A DNA stretch of 21,555 nucleotides, taken from contig JACQUC010000242.1 of the NCBI GenBank assembly GCA_016210495.1, positions 1 to 21,555 on the forward strand, given 5' to 3'. Made by a program: the position numbers and the translations under genes. The notes beneath the pieces were generated by a model. It saw nothing but the letters and a program-made list of their open reading frames with translations, was not told the DNA's origin and did not search any database. Shown one piece after another: positions 14,115-21,069 of this stretch. Numbering within the stretch: position 1 is the stretch's first letter; every line of letters starts with the position of its first letter. Origin of the DNA: Chloroflexota bacterium (GTDB lineage Bacteria; Chloroflexota; FW602-bin22; JACPRP01).

Positions 14115-15582
14115 GCCATTGATATTTGAATTGAGCTCGCCGGGGCGTAGCAGCGGCTACGTGGACGATGTCGACTTCCCTGAGCGACCCCTGGCAGAGC
14201 TATTGCCCCAAGAAATGCTGCGAGAATATCTGGACCTGCCCGAGCTGACGGAGCGCGAGGTGGTGGGCCATTTCACCAGGCTGTCGCGGCTCAACTACGG
14301 CGTCGACACCGGCTTCTATCCACTGGGATCCTGCACGATGAAGTACAACCCCAAGGTCAACGAGGATATGGCGACTCTGGAAGGGTTCGCGCGCATCCAC
14401 CCGCTGCAACCCGATCACACCGTCCAGGGGGCTCTCCAGTTGATGTACGAGCTGCAGGCTTACCTGGCCAGGATCAGCGGGCTGGACGCCGTCAGCCTTC
14501 AGCCGGCGGCCGGCGCGCACGGCGAATTGACGGGCATTCTGATGGTCCGCGCCTATCACCGCTACCGTGGCGATGCGCGGCGGCGCATCGTGCTGGTGCC
14601 CGATTCGGCTCACGGCACCAATCCGGCCACGGCGGCGATGAGCGGGCACCAGGTCATAAACGTGAAATCCGACCGCCGTGGCGGCGTGGATGTCGACGAG
14701 CTGCGCGTGCTGATGAGCGACGGGGTGGCCGCGCTGATGCTCACCATTCCCAACACCCTCGGTCTGTTCGATGAGAACATCGTGGAGATCGCCAGGATCG
14801 TGCACCAGGGTGGGGCGCTGCTCTACTGCGATGGCGCCAATATGAACGCGCTCCTCGGCCAGATCAGGCTGGCCGACCTGGGCTGCGATGTGATGCACTT
14901 CAACCTGCACAAGACGTTCAGCACGCCGCACGGAGGCGGAGGGCCTGGCGCCGGCCCGGTGGCGGTGCGCGACAGCCTGGCGCCGTTCTTGCCCGTGCCC
15001 CTGGTGGGGAGAAGGACCACGGACGAAGGCGAAGCTTATTTTCTCGACTACGACCGGCCGCTCAGCATCGGCAGGATGAGATCGTTCCACGGCAACTTCG
15101 GCGTGCTGGTCCGGGCTTACACGTACATTCGATCGCTCGGCGAAGGCGGCTTGCGGCACGCGAGCGAGAACGCCGTCTTGAACGCCAATTACCTGATGCA
15201 CCTGCTCAAGGAAACCTATGAGCTTCCCTACGACAGGACCTGTATGCACGAGTTCGTGCTTTCGGGACGGCGGCTGAAGGCAAGCGGCGTGCGCACCATC
15301 GACGTGGCCAAAAGGCTGCTGGACTATGGCTACCACCCTCCGATAACGTATTTTCCGCTGATAATCGACGAGGCGCTAATGATCGAGCCCACGGAGACAG
15401 AAACCAGGCAGACGCTGGAGGGCTTTGCGTGGGCACTGGTGGAGATCGCGCGGGAAGCCGCCGATGATCCCGACAGGCTGAAGACGGCACCGCACGCGAC
15501 GAGCGTCGGGCGTCTGGACGAGGTGACCGCGGCACGAAGGCCAATCCTTCGTTGGAGCAGAGGGGGACAAAATGTCGACTGA
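14107..15582 (+). CDS. gcvPB: Glycine dehydrogenase (decarboxylating) subunit 2
   Basis: A 491-residue PLP-binding subunit of the split P protein. The cofactor lysine is Lys269 in FNLHKTFSTPHGGGGPG, the signature of this subunit. Other family blocks are GSCTMKYNPK (residues 75-84), DSAHGTNPATAAMSG (166-180) and PNTLGLFDENI (226-236). The ATG lies 8 bases inside the end of gcvPA, pointing to translational coupling and equal amounts of the two subunits, which form a heterotetramer in known enzymes. Its own end overlaps lpdA by 11 bases. Confidence 0.96.
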   Translation: MTEPLIFELSSPGRSSGYVDDVDFPERPLAELLPQEMLREYLDLPELTEREVVGHFTRLSRLNYGVDTGFYPLGSCTMKYNPKVNEDMATLEGFARIHPLQPDHTVQGALQLMYELQAYLARISGLDAVSLQPAAGAHGELTGILMVRAYHRYRGDARRRIVLVPDSAHGTNPATAAMSGHQVINVKSDRRGGVDVDELRVLMSDGVAALMLTIPNTLGLFDENIVEIARIVHQGGALLYCDGANMNALLGQIRLADLGCDVMHFNLHKTFSTPHGGGGPGAGPVAVRDSLAPFLPVPLVGRRTTDEGEAYFLDYDRPLSIGRMRSFHGNFGVLVRAYTYIRSLGEGGLRHASENAVLNANYLMHLLKETYELPYDRTCMHEFVLSGRRLKASGVRTIDVAKRLLDYGYHPPITYFPLIIDEALMIEPTETETRQTLEGFAWALVEIAREAADDPDRLKTAPHATSVGRLDEVTAARRPILRWSRGGQNVD

Positions 15583-16990
15583 ACTGTACGATATCGTCAT
15601 CATCGGCGGCGGGCCGGGCGGCTACGTCGCCGCGATCAGGGCGGCACAGCTTCACGTACGGGTGGGACTGGTGGAGAAAGACCTTCTTGGCGGCGCTTGC
15701 CTGAATCGTGGCTGCATTCCCACGAAAACGCTGGTGGAAAGCGTGGAGCTATTCGAGCGAACGCGGGAAGCCGGCGAATTCGGTGTGGACGTGTCTTCGT
15801 ACACGGCGAACTTCGCCCAGATGATGAAGCGCAAGGACGAAGTGGTACGTAGCCTGCGGGCGGGCGTAGAGGCGTTGATGAAGGCGCATCGGATAGAGGT
15901 GTTCAAAGGCACCGGCACTATTCTGAAGCCGGGTCTGGTGCGGGTTGCGGAGGCGGCCGGTATCGGCACCGAACCTGGGCGGCGAGAGCTGCGTTGCAAG
16001 AATATTGTTATCGCCACGGGCTCCCAGCCGGCTGTGCTGCCGATTCCCGGCACGAAGCTACCGGGTGTGATCACCAGCACGGAGGCACTGGAGCTGACGG
16101 CTATACCCAGGAGCATGGTCGTGGTTGGTGGGGGTGTAACGGCCGTCGAGTTCATCCGGATACTACGCCCACTGGGCACGGAGATGCAGATCGTGAAAAG
16201 GACGCCGAAGATCCTGCCGCCTGTGGACGAGGAGATAGCGCGCCGCTACGCGCAGATGCTTCGGGCCGCCGGCGTGGAGATCAACGCCGGGGCCAGAGTG
16301 CGCGAGATAGTTAGCGCCGGCGCCGGCGTGCGGCTCGTCTTCGACACAGATCAGGGCGAAAGGTCGCTGGAAGGTGAGTATCTGCTGATGGCCACGGGCA
16401 ACGAGCCGTACACGCAGGGGGTGGGCCTTGAGAACGTGGGCATCGCGATGAAGAAGGACGGCATCGCCGTCGACGAATACTTGCAGACGAATGTTCCCGG
16501 TATCTACGCCATCGGGGATGTGACGGGTGGCCACATGCTGGCGCACGTGGCTTCGTATCAGGGAGAGATAGCCGTGGAGAACGCCGTGGGCCGGCGCCGC
16601 AAGGCCGATTATCGCTCCGTGCCCAACTGCGTGTTCTCTTCCCCGGAGATCGCCGCCGTGGGGCTGACGGAGGACGAGGCAAGCGCAGCGGGCATCCCTT
16701 ACAAAGTCAGCCGGTTCCCCTGGAGCGCATCATCCCGAGCCCTTACGTTGGGCAAGACGGCCGGGCTAGTGAAGTACATCTGTGAGCAAGAGACCGGTAG
16801 GGTGCTGGGGATGCACATCATGGGGCCGCACGCCAGCGACATCATCGCCGAGGGCGCACTGGCGATCAAAATGGGAGCCACGGCCATGGACATCGCCGAA
16901 ACGATCCACGCCCACCCGACGCTGCCCGAGGCCATCAGAGAAGCTGCCCTCGGGCAGTTGGAGGGGGCCATTCACTATCGGCGCCTGTAG
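15572..16990 (+). CDS. lpdA: Dihydrolipoyl dehydrogenase (L protein)
   Basis: A 472-residue FAD-dependent enzyme that reoxidises the dihydrolipoyl group of GcvH with NAD+. The FAD-binding GGGPGGY (12-18), redox disulfide Cys43/Cys48 in GGACLNRGCIP, the second dinucleotide site VVGGGVTAVEF, FAD contact GIYAIGDVTGG and the catalytic His448-Glu453 pair in HAHPTLPE are all present. A purine-rich GAGGGGGACAAA precedes the ATG. The gene overlaps gcvPB and closes the operon, so this is probably a dedicated L protein rather than one shared with pyruvate or 2-oxoglutarate dehydrogenase. Its stop codon directly abuts the stop of the opposite-strand qcrC. Confidence 0.95.
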   Translation: MSTELYDIVIIGGGPGGYVAAIRAAQLHVRVGLVEKDLLGGACLNRGCIPTKTLVESVELFERTREAGEFGVDVSSYTANFAQMMKRKDEVVRSLRAGVEALMKAHRIEVFKGTGTILKPGLVRVAEAAGIGTEPGRRELRCKNIVIATGSQPAVLPIPGTKLPGVITSTEALELTAIPRSMVVVGGGVTAVEFIRILRPLGTEMQIVKRTPKILPPVDEEIARRYAQMLRAAGVEINAGARVREIVSAGAGVRLVFDTDQGERSLEGEYLLMATGNEPYTQGVGLENVGIAMKKDGIAVDEYLQTNVPGIYAIGDVTGGHMLAHVASYQGEIAVENAVGRRRKADYRSVPNCVFSSPEIAAVGLTEDEASAAGIPYKVSRFPWSASSRALTLGKTAGLVKYICEQETGRVLGMHIMGPHASDIIAEGALAIKMGATAMDIAETIHAHPTLPEAIREAALGQLEGAIHYRRL

Positions 16991-17683
16991 CTACTTCTGC
17001 CCTTCAAGGTACTGCGCCAACTGGCTCACTTGATCCTCGGAAAGCGAACCGTAAGCCGGCATAGCCGAGCCCGGGTTGATCTCCTTCGGGTTCTTGATGT
17101 ACTTCTTGAGAAACTCGGCGTCACGCGCGCTGCCGATCCTGCTCAGATCGGGAACGGGGCCACTACCACCGGCCACGTGGCAGCCACCGCACCCTTGCTC
17201 CTGATACAGTTTCCTGCCGGCGGTCTCGGCCACGGTGAGTTTTCTGGTCGGCTGCACGGCAAGGGTGGTGGCAGGCGGTGTGGCCTGAATGGCCAAGAAG
17301 GTCAGGTACAGTACGAATACAGAGCTGAATGCTGCGCCCACGGCGGCAAGAGGGCGTCTGGAAGGCCTCCTCTCCCGGCGCCGGTCATAGAACGGTAGGA
17401 ACAGCATCAGCAGGATGCCGATCGTGGGGATCACGACCGCGCCAACCGGCTCGAGCTCGCCCGGAAAGTACTTCAGCATCTGGAACAGGAACAGGAAGTA
17501 CCATTCGGGCCTGGGTATGTACGACGAGTCGGTTGGATCGGCGACAGGTTCTAGCGGAACGTGGGTGAATGCCACGATGAAAAGGACTGTGAGGAACACC
17601 AACAGAGCGGCCAGAGCTTCCTTGAAGAGGAAGTCTGGAAAAAACGGCTCGCTCTTACCCATCTTGTAGGTATCCTTTTTCAA
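16991..17683 (-). CDS. qcrC: Menaquinol:cytochrome c reductase, subunit IV/cytochrome c fusion (QcrC)
   Basis: A 230-residue fusion of a cytochrome b6f subunit IV-like membrane part with a cytochrome c domain. The membrane part has hydrophobic segments at about 21-40, 81-97 and 113-132 and the quinol-site motif PEWY (59-62). The c domain carries a heme-binding CGGCH (Cys165, Cys168, His169) and a likely axial ligand Met208 in GSAMPAYG, and would sit outside the membrane to receive electrons from the Rieske protein. The organisation is that of Bacillus QcrC. A TTG at 17683 is chosen because AAGGAGGT lies eight bases upstream; an ATG seven codons later with a weaker AAGGA is the alternative. 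It ends with no gap to lpdA. Confidence 0.92.
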   Translation of the reverse strand: MKKDTYKMGKSEPFFPDFLFKEALAALLVFLTVLFIVAFTHVPLEPVADPTDSSYIPRPEWYFLFLFQMLKYFPGELEPVGAVVIPTIGILLMLFLPFYDRRRERRPSRRPLAAVGAAFSSVFVLYLTFLAIQATPPATTLAVQPTRKLTVAETAGRKLYQEQGCGGCHVAGGSGPVPDLSRIGSARDAEFLKKYIKNPKEINPGSAMPAYGSLSEDQVSQLAQYLEGQK

Positions 17684-17750
17684 AGAGCGGGACCTCCTTG
17701 TCTGTGAACTCCGTCAAAAGAGTGAGCAGCCAGCCTGGAATGGCGAAACA

Positions 17751-18422
17751 TCATAGCGGGCCCGAAATGCCCTGCCGCCGGACCATGATGAAGTGCAGTA
17801 CCAAGAACAGCACGGCCGAGGCTGGCAAGAACCAGATGTGCAGGGAATAGAAACGGGCCAGGGTTACCGCGCCAAGCTCCTCGCCACCGCGCAGGACGGC
17901 CAGCAGGAATGGGCCGACGAAGGGAGCCTGGTCCGCCATCTTCGTCCCCACCGTGGTAGCCCAGTACGCTTTCTGATCCCAGGGCAGCAGATAGCCGGTG
18001 AAACCGAAACCCATAACTATGAGCAACAGGAAGACGCCCGCCATCCAGTTCAACTCGCGCGGGTTCTTGTACGCACCTTGCAGGTAGACCCGCAGCATAT
18101 GTAGAACGACCATGATCACGATGCCACTGGCAGACCAGTGATGGATGCCCCTGACGACGCTGCCAAAGGCGAGCTCCTCGCTGATGTATCGAACACTGTC
18201 GTAGGCGTGATCTGGTGTAGGCACGTAGTACATCGTCAGGAATATCCCTGACAGGATGAGCATAACGAAAAAAAGGAACGTAATCCCGCCGAAACAGTAG
18301 ACGATGGCCGTGGGGTGCAGCGCGGGGTTTACATGCTCCGGCACGGGGTGCTCGACGATATCTTCGACGACGGGCTTGATGCCCAGTCGCTCGTCCACCC
18401 AATCGTAAGCCTTGTCCAACAT
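17751..18422 (-). CDS. qcrB: Menaquinol:cytochrome c reductase, cytochrome b6-type subunit (QcrB)
   Basis: A 223-residue membrane protein with four transmembrane helices. It binds two b hemes through His94/His108 (GIHHWSASG…LHMLRVYL) and His195/His210 (FYSLH…LHFIMVRRQGISGPL). Cys43 in IVYCFGGIT aligns with the cysteine of cytochrome b6 and Bacillus QcrB that attaches an extra heme c covalently, so this is a b6-type rather than mitochondrial-type subunit. Start ATG 18422 is preferred: GGAGG is 9-10 bases upstream, whereas the TTG at 18431 has GGAGGG directly against it. It starts 5 bases after the Rieske stop and is followed by qcrC after 67 bases. Confidence 0.95.
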   Translation of the reverse strand: MLDKAYDWVDERLGIKPVVEDIVEHPVPEHVNPALHPTAIVYCFGGITFLFFVMLILSGIFLTMYYVPTPDHAYDSVRYISEELAFGSVVRGIHHWSASGIVIMVVLHMLRVYLQGAYKNPRELNWMAGVFLLLIVMGFGFTGYLLPWDQKAYWATTVGTKMADQAPFVGPFLLAVLRGGEELGAVTLARFYSLHIWFLPASAVLFLVLHFIMVRRQGISGPL

Positions 18423-18427
18423 CCGCT

Positions 18428-18931
18428 TCAACCCTCCATTACGAGCAGTTTCCCGCCCTCGACCTTACTGGTCAGCCTGTCCAAAGGCCGGGGTGGAGGT
18501 CCGGCAACAACCTTGCCGTCGATGTCGAAGATTGCATCGTGGCAAGGGCACAGGAATACACCCTTCGCGTCGTCCCAGCGATAGGCGCAGCCAAGGTGGG
18601 TGCAACGTGGATCGTAAACGACCACGGTATTGCCATCCTGGAGCACTGCCCAGGCCGATTTCCTTACAGATTCCTCGATCCACCCGTCCTTTCGGAACGC
18701 ATTGTACTCAACCTTTTTGGGCTGCCGCGGTTTGAAATCGCCGATCGACCCCACGTCGATCCAGTCGAGCTTCTTCTTTTGAAAAGCCGGGGAAACGGCA
18801 TAGCCTGCCAGTGGCAGCCCGAGAGCGGTTCCGATAAGGGCGGTGATCGCGCCTATTCCGAAGCCCAGGAAGCGCCTTCGCGAGACCGCCCTGCCGTCCA
18901 CGGCCGTCGGTTCCCTGAACGTCTTCTGCAC
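18428..18931 (-). CDS. qcrA: Rieske iron-sulfur subunit of menaquinol:cytochrome c reductase (QcrA)
   Basis: A 167-residue Rieske protein that carries electrons from menaquinol to cytochrome c. The N-terminus has a twin-arginine motif SRRRFLGFG (17-25) and one hydrophobic anchor, so it is probably exported by Tat and stays membrane-bound. The [2Fe-2S] ligands are Cys110 and His112 in CTHLGC and Cys128 and His131 in CPCHDAIFD; Cys115 and Cys130 would form the usual disulfide. The GTG at 18931 is chosen because AGGAGG is six bases upstream and because the resulting length is usual for QcrA. The frame is open back to 19093, but that part is Cys- and Arg-rich and not family-like. It is the first gene of a three-gene operon. 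Confidence 0.94.
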   Translation of the reverse strand: MQKTFREPTAVDGRAVSRRRFLGFGIGAITALIGTALGLPLAGYAVSPAFQKKKLDWIDVGSIGDFKPRQPKKVEYNAFRKDGWIEESVRKSAWAVLQDGNTVVVYDPRCTHLGCAYRWDDAKGVFLCPCHDAIFDIDGKVVAGPPPRPLDRLTSKVEGGKLLVMEG

Positions 18932-19019
18932 AAACTGCCTCCTAGAAATACAGTCTTGAAGTTCGATAAAATTTCCAACGCACTTACACGTGCCGCGAAG
19001 CCGCCGGCGAACGCCACAA

Positions 19020-19043
19020 AGCCGAGGCGGCGTTGCCTCGGCT
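19020..19043 (-). terminator. Terminator-like hairpin in the qcr leader
   Basis: AGCCGAGGC and GCCTCGGCT form a perfect 9-bp stem with a six-base loop. On the minus strand it is followed by a short TTTGT and preceded by ACAAC, which can lengthen the stem by four pairs around a bulge. It lies about 90 bases before qcrA and about 250 bases after the probable start site, so it could be an attenuator. The T-tract is short, so termination strength is doubtful. Confidence 0.45.
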
Positions 19044-19303
19044 GTTGTCGAGTGCCCGACACGATGCAATTTGAAGACTGGATCGTGGTCCACGACTAGG
19101 CGGCATCGACTAATCTTCCAGGCCAGACGCCCTCGTTGGCCTACCTACGGAATGGGTAGGATTGGCTAGTTCGCAAACGGGCCCAAAATTACCGCTCATC
19201 AGCATTCGACGCTGAACTCGTCTACAGTGACGCCAGTTCTGGAACGCTTCGACTCGCCGAATCTAGGCAACGGGCTAGTATGCTCTTCGGCAATCGGTAG
19301 CTA

Positions 19304-19332
19304 ATTTTACCTGCGAAGTAGGCTTTTGTCAA
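19304..19332 (-). promoter_or_regulatory. Sigma70-type promoter of the qcrABC operon
   Basis: On the minus strand a perfect TTGACA (19332-19327) is separated by 17 bases from TAAAAT (19309-19304). The predicted start near 19297 gives a leader of about 365 bases before qcrA. This is the only good minus-strand promoter I found in the gap. Confidence 0.7.
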
Positions 19333-19338
19333 TATGTC

Positions 19339-19368
19339 TTGAATGAAATGAGCTCTTCGTGTTATAAT
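19339..19368 (+). promoter_or_regulatory. Sigma70-type promoter with extended -10 for the receiver-domain gene
   Basis: TTGAAT (19339-19344), an 18-base spacer and a perfect TATAAT (19363-19368) preceded by TGT, an extended -10. Its -35 box is only 6 bases from the -35 box of the divergent qcr promoter. The leader to GTG 19503 is about 128 bases. Confidence 0.75.
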
Positions 19369-19502
19369 AGACAGACTACCAAACAAACCGACAGGGTTTT
19401 GCCGGTTCTCGGACTATTCAAGAACGGGGGCGTTGCTCTTGGTCGGCGGCACTACGGGCTGGGTAGAATGTGTTGAGGCGAGGTGGCTGCGGAGGTGTTG
19501 TT

Positions 19503-19877
19503 GTGGCGCCAAGAACGATCCTGGTAGTTGACCCGGACCCGAGCTTCGGGTCGCTGCTGACCCTGGTGCTGGAAGAAGAGGGCTACAAGGTTACCCCCGT
19601 CGAATCCTTGAAGGACGCTACTGAGCTATTGTCGCGTTCGGCTTTTGACGCGCTGATAACCGAGGCTTTTGACCAGCGAGATCACTTCGACTTCAATCCT
19701 GACTTCCTTGAGCGGTATTGCTCCGTAGCCCCGGACATTCCGCTCATTCTGTTTTCGACCTACGTCTACGGTGGCACGGCACGCGCAGGCAAGTTCGGAC
19801 TTGCCGATGTCATCCCCAAGCCGTTTGATATCGACGATCTGCTTCGGAAGCTGGACAAGGTGGTTCGCAGGGACTGA
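19503..19877 (+). CDS. Stand-alone degenerate receiver-domain protein
   Basis: A 124-residue protein consisting only of a CheY-like receiver fold with no output domain. RTILVVDPDPSFGSLLTLVLEEEGY opens the fold, hydroxyl residue Ser85 (LFSTY) follows strand four and Lys106 in IPKPFDIDDLL is the conserved lysine. However, the phospho-acceptor position after strand three is Glu54 (ALITEAFDQ) instead of Asp, and one of the two acidic-pocket residues is Pro11 (VVDPDP). It is therefore probably not phosphorylated in the normal way; Glu can mimic the phosphorylated state. GTG 19503 has GGAGGT six bases upstream; an in-frame ATG at 19470 would add a Gly/Arg/Cys stretch. It is divergent from qcrABC, with promoters back to back. 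No histidine kinase is nearby. Confidence 0.85.
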   Translation: MAPRTILVVDPDPSFGSLLTLVLEEEGYKVTPVESLKDATELLSRSAFDALITEAFDQRDHFDFNPDFLERYCSVAPDIPLILFSTYVYGGTARAGKFGLADVIPKPFDIDDLLRKLDKVVRRD

Positions 19878-19887
19878 CTCGCGCGGG

Positions 19888-19923
19888 CCCCTCACTGAAT
19901 TCCGGGTAGTATTGAGTGAAGGG
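19888..19923. terminator. Weak stem-loop between convergent genes
   Basis: CCCCTCACT (19888-19896) pairs with AGTGAAGGG (19915-19923) at 8 of 9 positions with one G-T pair, and AAT/ATT extend it inwards. It lies in the 89-bp gap between the convergent receiver and aldolase genes. There is no T-run on either side, so a bidirectional terminator is only a suggestion. Confidence 0.3.
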
Positions 19924-19966
19924 TGGGCAGTTTGCGCAATCGGAGGCCGACCGGGGCTTGGAATGA

Positions 19967-20878
19967 CTAGGCCGCATAATCGGCGAGCATACGCTTTATC
20001 TGCTCGGTCATGCGCATGGCATCCCGATAGTGCCTTTGCCACATGTTGCGTCCGAAGATCAGACCGGTTGCTCCGGCCTCCATAACCATTCTGGCTCTGG
20101 TGATAAGGGCATCGTCGCTGATTCTTTCGCCGCCGGAGAACAGCACGAGCGTCTTGCCCGCCGACAGCACGACCTTGCGTACCATTTCGGACTCGTCTAG
20201 TCGAAGGGTGCCGTAAGGCTCAGGCGATTGCTCGGCATGGTCCTCGTCGAATACCGGTATGTTCAGCTTTACGACGTCCGCGCCGAGCTCGGTGGCGACG
20301 CGGGCGGCGTAGTCGACGGCGTAGAAGCTGTCACGTCCACCTTTGGCCTCGATCGCCTCGCCACGCGGGTACGCCCAGGCAATCACGGGCATTCCGAAGC
20401 GCTCCGCCTCCCCTCGGACGTGAGCGAACTGAACGAAATCTCGATCCTGCGCTGGCGAACCGATGTAGAGGGTATAGCCAACGGCATCGGCACCCAGGCG
20501 AACCGCATCGGCGACGGAAGCAGTTTGCGGAGAGAATGCCTGCCGATCGCTGGGGACATCGGTTTTGCCGTTCAGCTTTAGCACTAACGGCACCTCGCCC
20601 GCCCATCTGCGCAGGTATTTCTCGGCAAGCCCAATGTGAAACACGATGCCGGAGTATCCGCCATCCTTGGCCAATCGCAACTGGTATTCGGGATTCAGGC
20701 TCTCGGGGTTGGCGAAGAAATCCCGTGGCCCGTGCTCCAGCCCCTGATCCACTGGGAGAAACAGCAGGGTGCCGTTGGCCGGTCCAAAGGTATACAGCAG
20801 GCGGTACAGGCGTGTTCGCTTGCCGGTGCTAAGGTCCAAATCCTGGAGCGTCGGTCTCCTAACTTTGACAGCCTCCAT
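19967..20878 (-). CDS. fbaB: Class I fructose-bisphosphate aldolase, DhnA/FbaB family
   Basis: A 303-residue Schiff-base aldolase that interconverts fructose 1,6-bisphosphate with dihydroxyacetone phosphate and glyceraldehyde 3-phosphate in the cytoplasm. LFLPVDQGLEHGP near the start, Tyr160 in AWAYPRGE (proton transfer) and the Schiff-base Lys204 in GADVVKLNIP mark the family, and the phosphate-binding loops LFSGGE and GLIFGRNMWQR follow. Start ATG 20878 has GGAGGT five bases upstream; a TTG at 20896 would put that site inside the gene. The related LsrF thiolase is less likely because no autoinducer-2 genes are nearby. It stands alone between a convergent receiver gene and the GH94-type gene upstream on the same strand; no clear promoter was found. 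Confidence 0.9.
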   Translation of the reverse strand: MEAVKVRRPTLQDLDLSTGKRTRLYRLLYTFGPANGTLLFLPVDQGLEHGPRDFFANPESLNPEYQLRLAKDGGYSGIVFHIGLAEKYLRRWAGEVPLVLKLNGKTDVPSDRQAFSPQTASVADAVRLGADAVGYTLYIGSPAQDRDFVQFAHVRGEAERFGMPVIAWAYPRGEAIEAKGGRDSFYAVDYAARVATELGADVVKLNIPVFDEDHAEQSPEPYGTLRLDESEMVRKVVLSAGKTLVLFSGGERISDDALITRARMVMEAGATGLIFGRNMWQRHYRDAMRMTEQIKRMLADYAA

Positions 20879-21069
20879 CACTACCTCCAGAGACAATAAC
20901 GGTCGAGTCTAAAAGGCTTGCATCAAGACACGTGCCAGCCGAGACATGATTTCATTATCGCGCCTCGTGGGCGCCGCCATTGCCCATTAGGAAAGGTGTT
21001 CAGTCTCCCCGAGTCTGCGAATCCCGGGAATCTGGGCTTGGCGGCTGATCTGACGGCTCGTCGTCCGCA
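20879..21069. other. Gap of about 190 bp before the aldolase gene
   Basis: No gene, repeat or convincing promoter seen. It must hold the aldolase promoter unless that gene is read through from the GH94-type gene. A minus-strand TTGATG near 20925 has no good -10 partner. Confidence 0.4.

Larger units (their letters stand above)
18932..19502. other. Divergent regulatory gap of about 570 bp
   Basis: No convincing gene on either strand. It contains two back-to-back promoters (19304-19332 minus, 19339-19368 plus), a strong hairpin (19020-19043) in what would be the long qcr leader, a smaller CCTACC/GGTAGG hairpin (19140-19160), and on the plus side a hairpin AACCGACA/TTGCCGGTT near 19388-19409 in the receiver-gene leader. 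The rest has no recognised content. Confidence 0.6.

Noticed and set aside
18932..19093. N-terminal extension of the Rieske protein back to 19093
   Set aside because: The extra residues are Cys- and Arg-rich and unlike QcrA; AGGAGG six bases before GTG 18931 and the usual family length decide the start.
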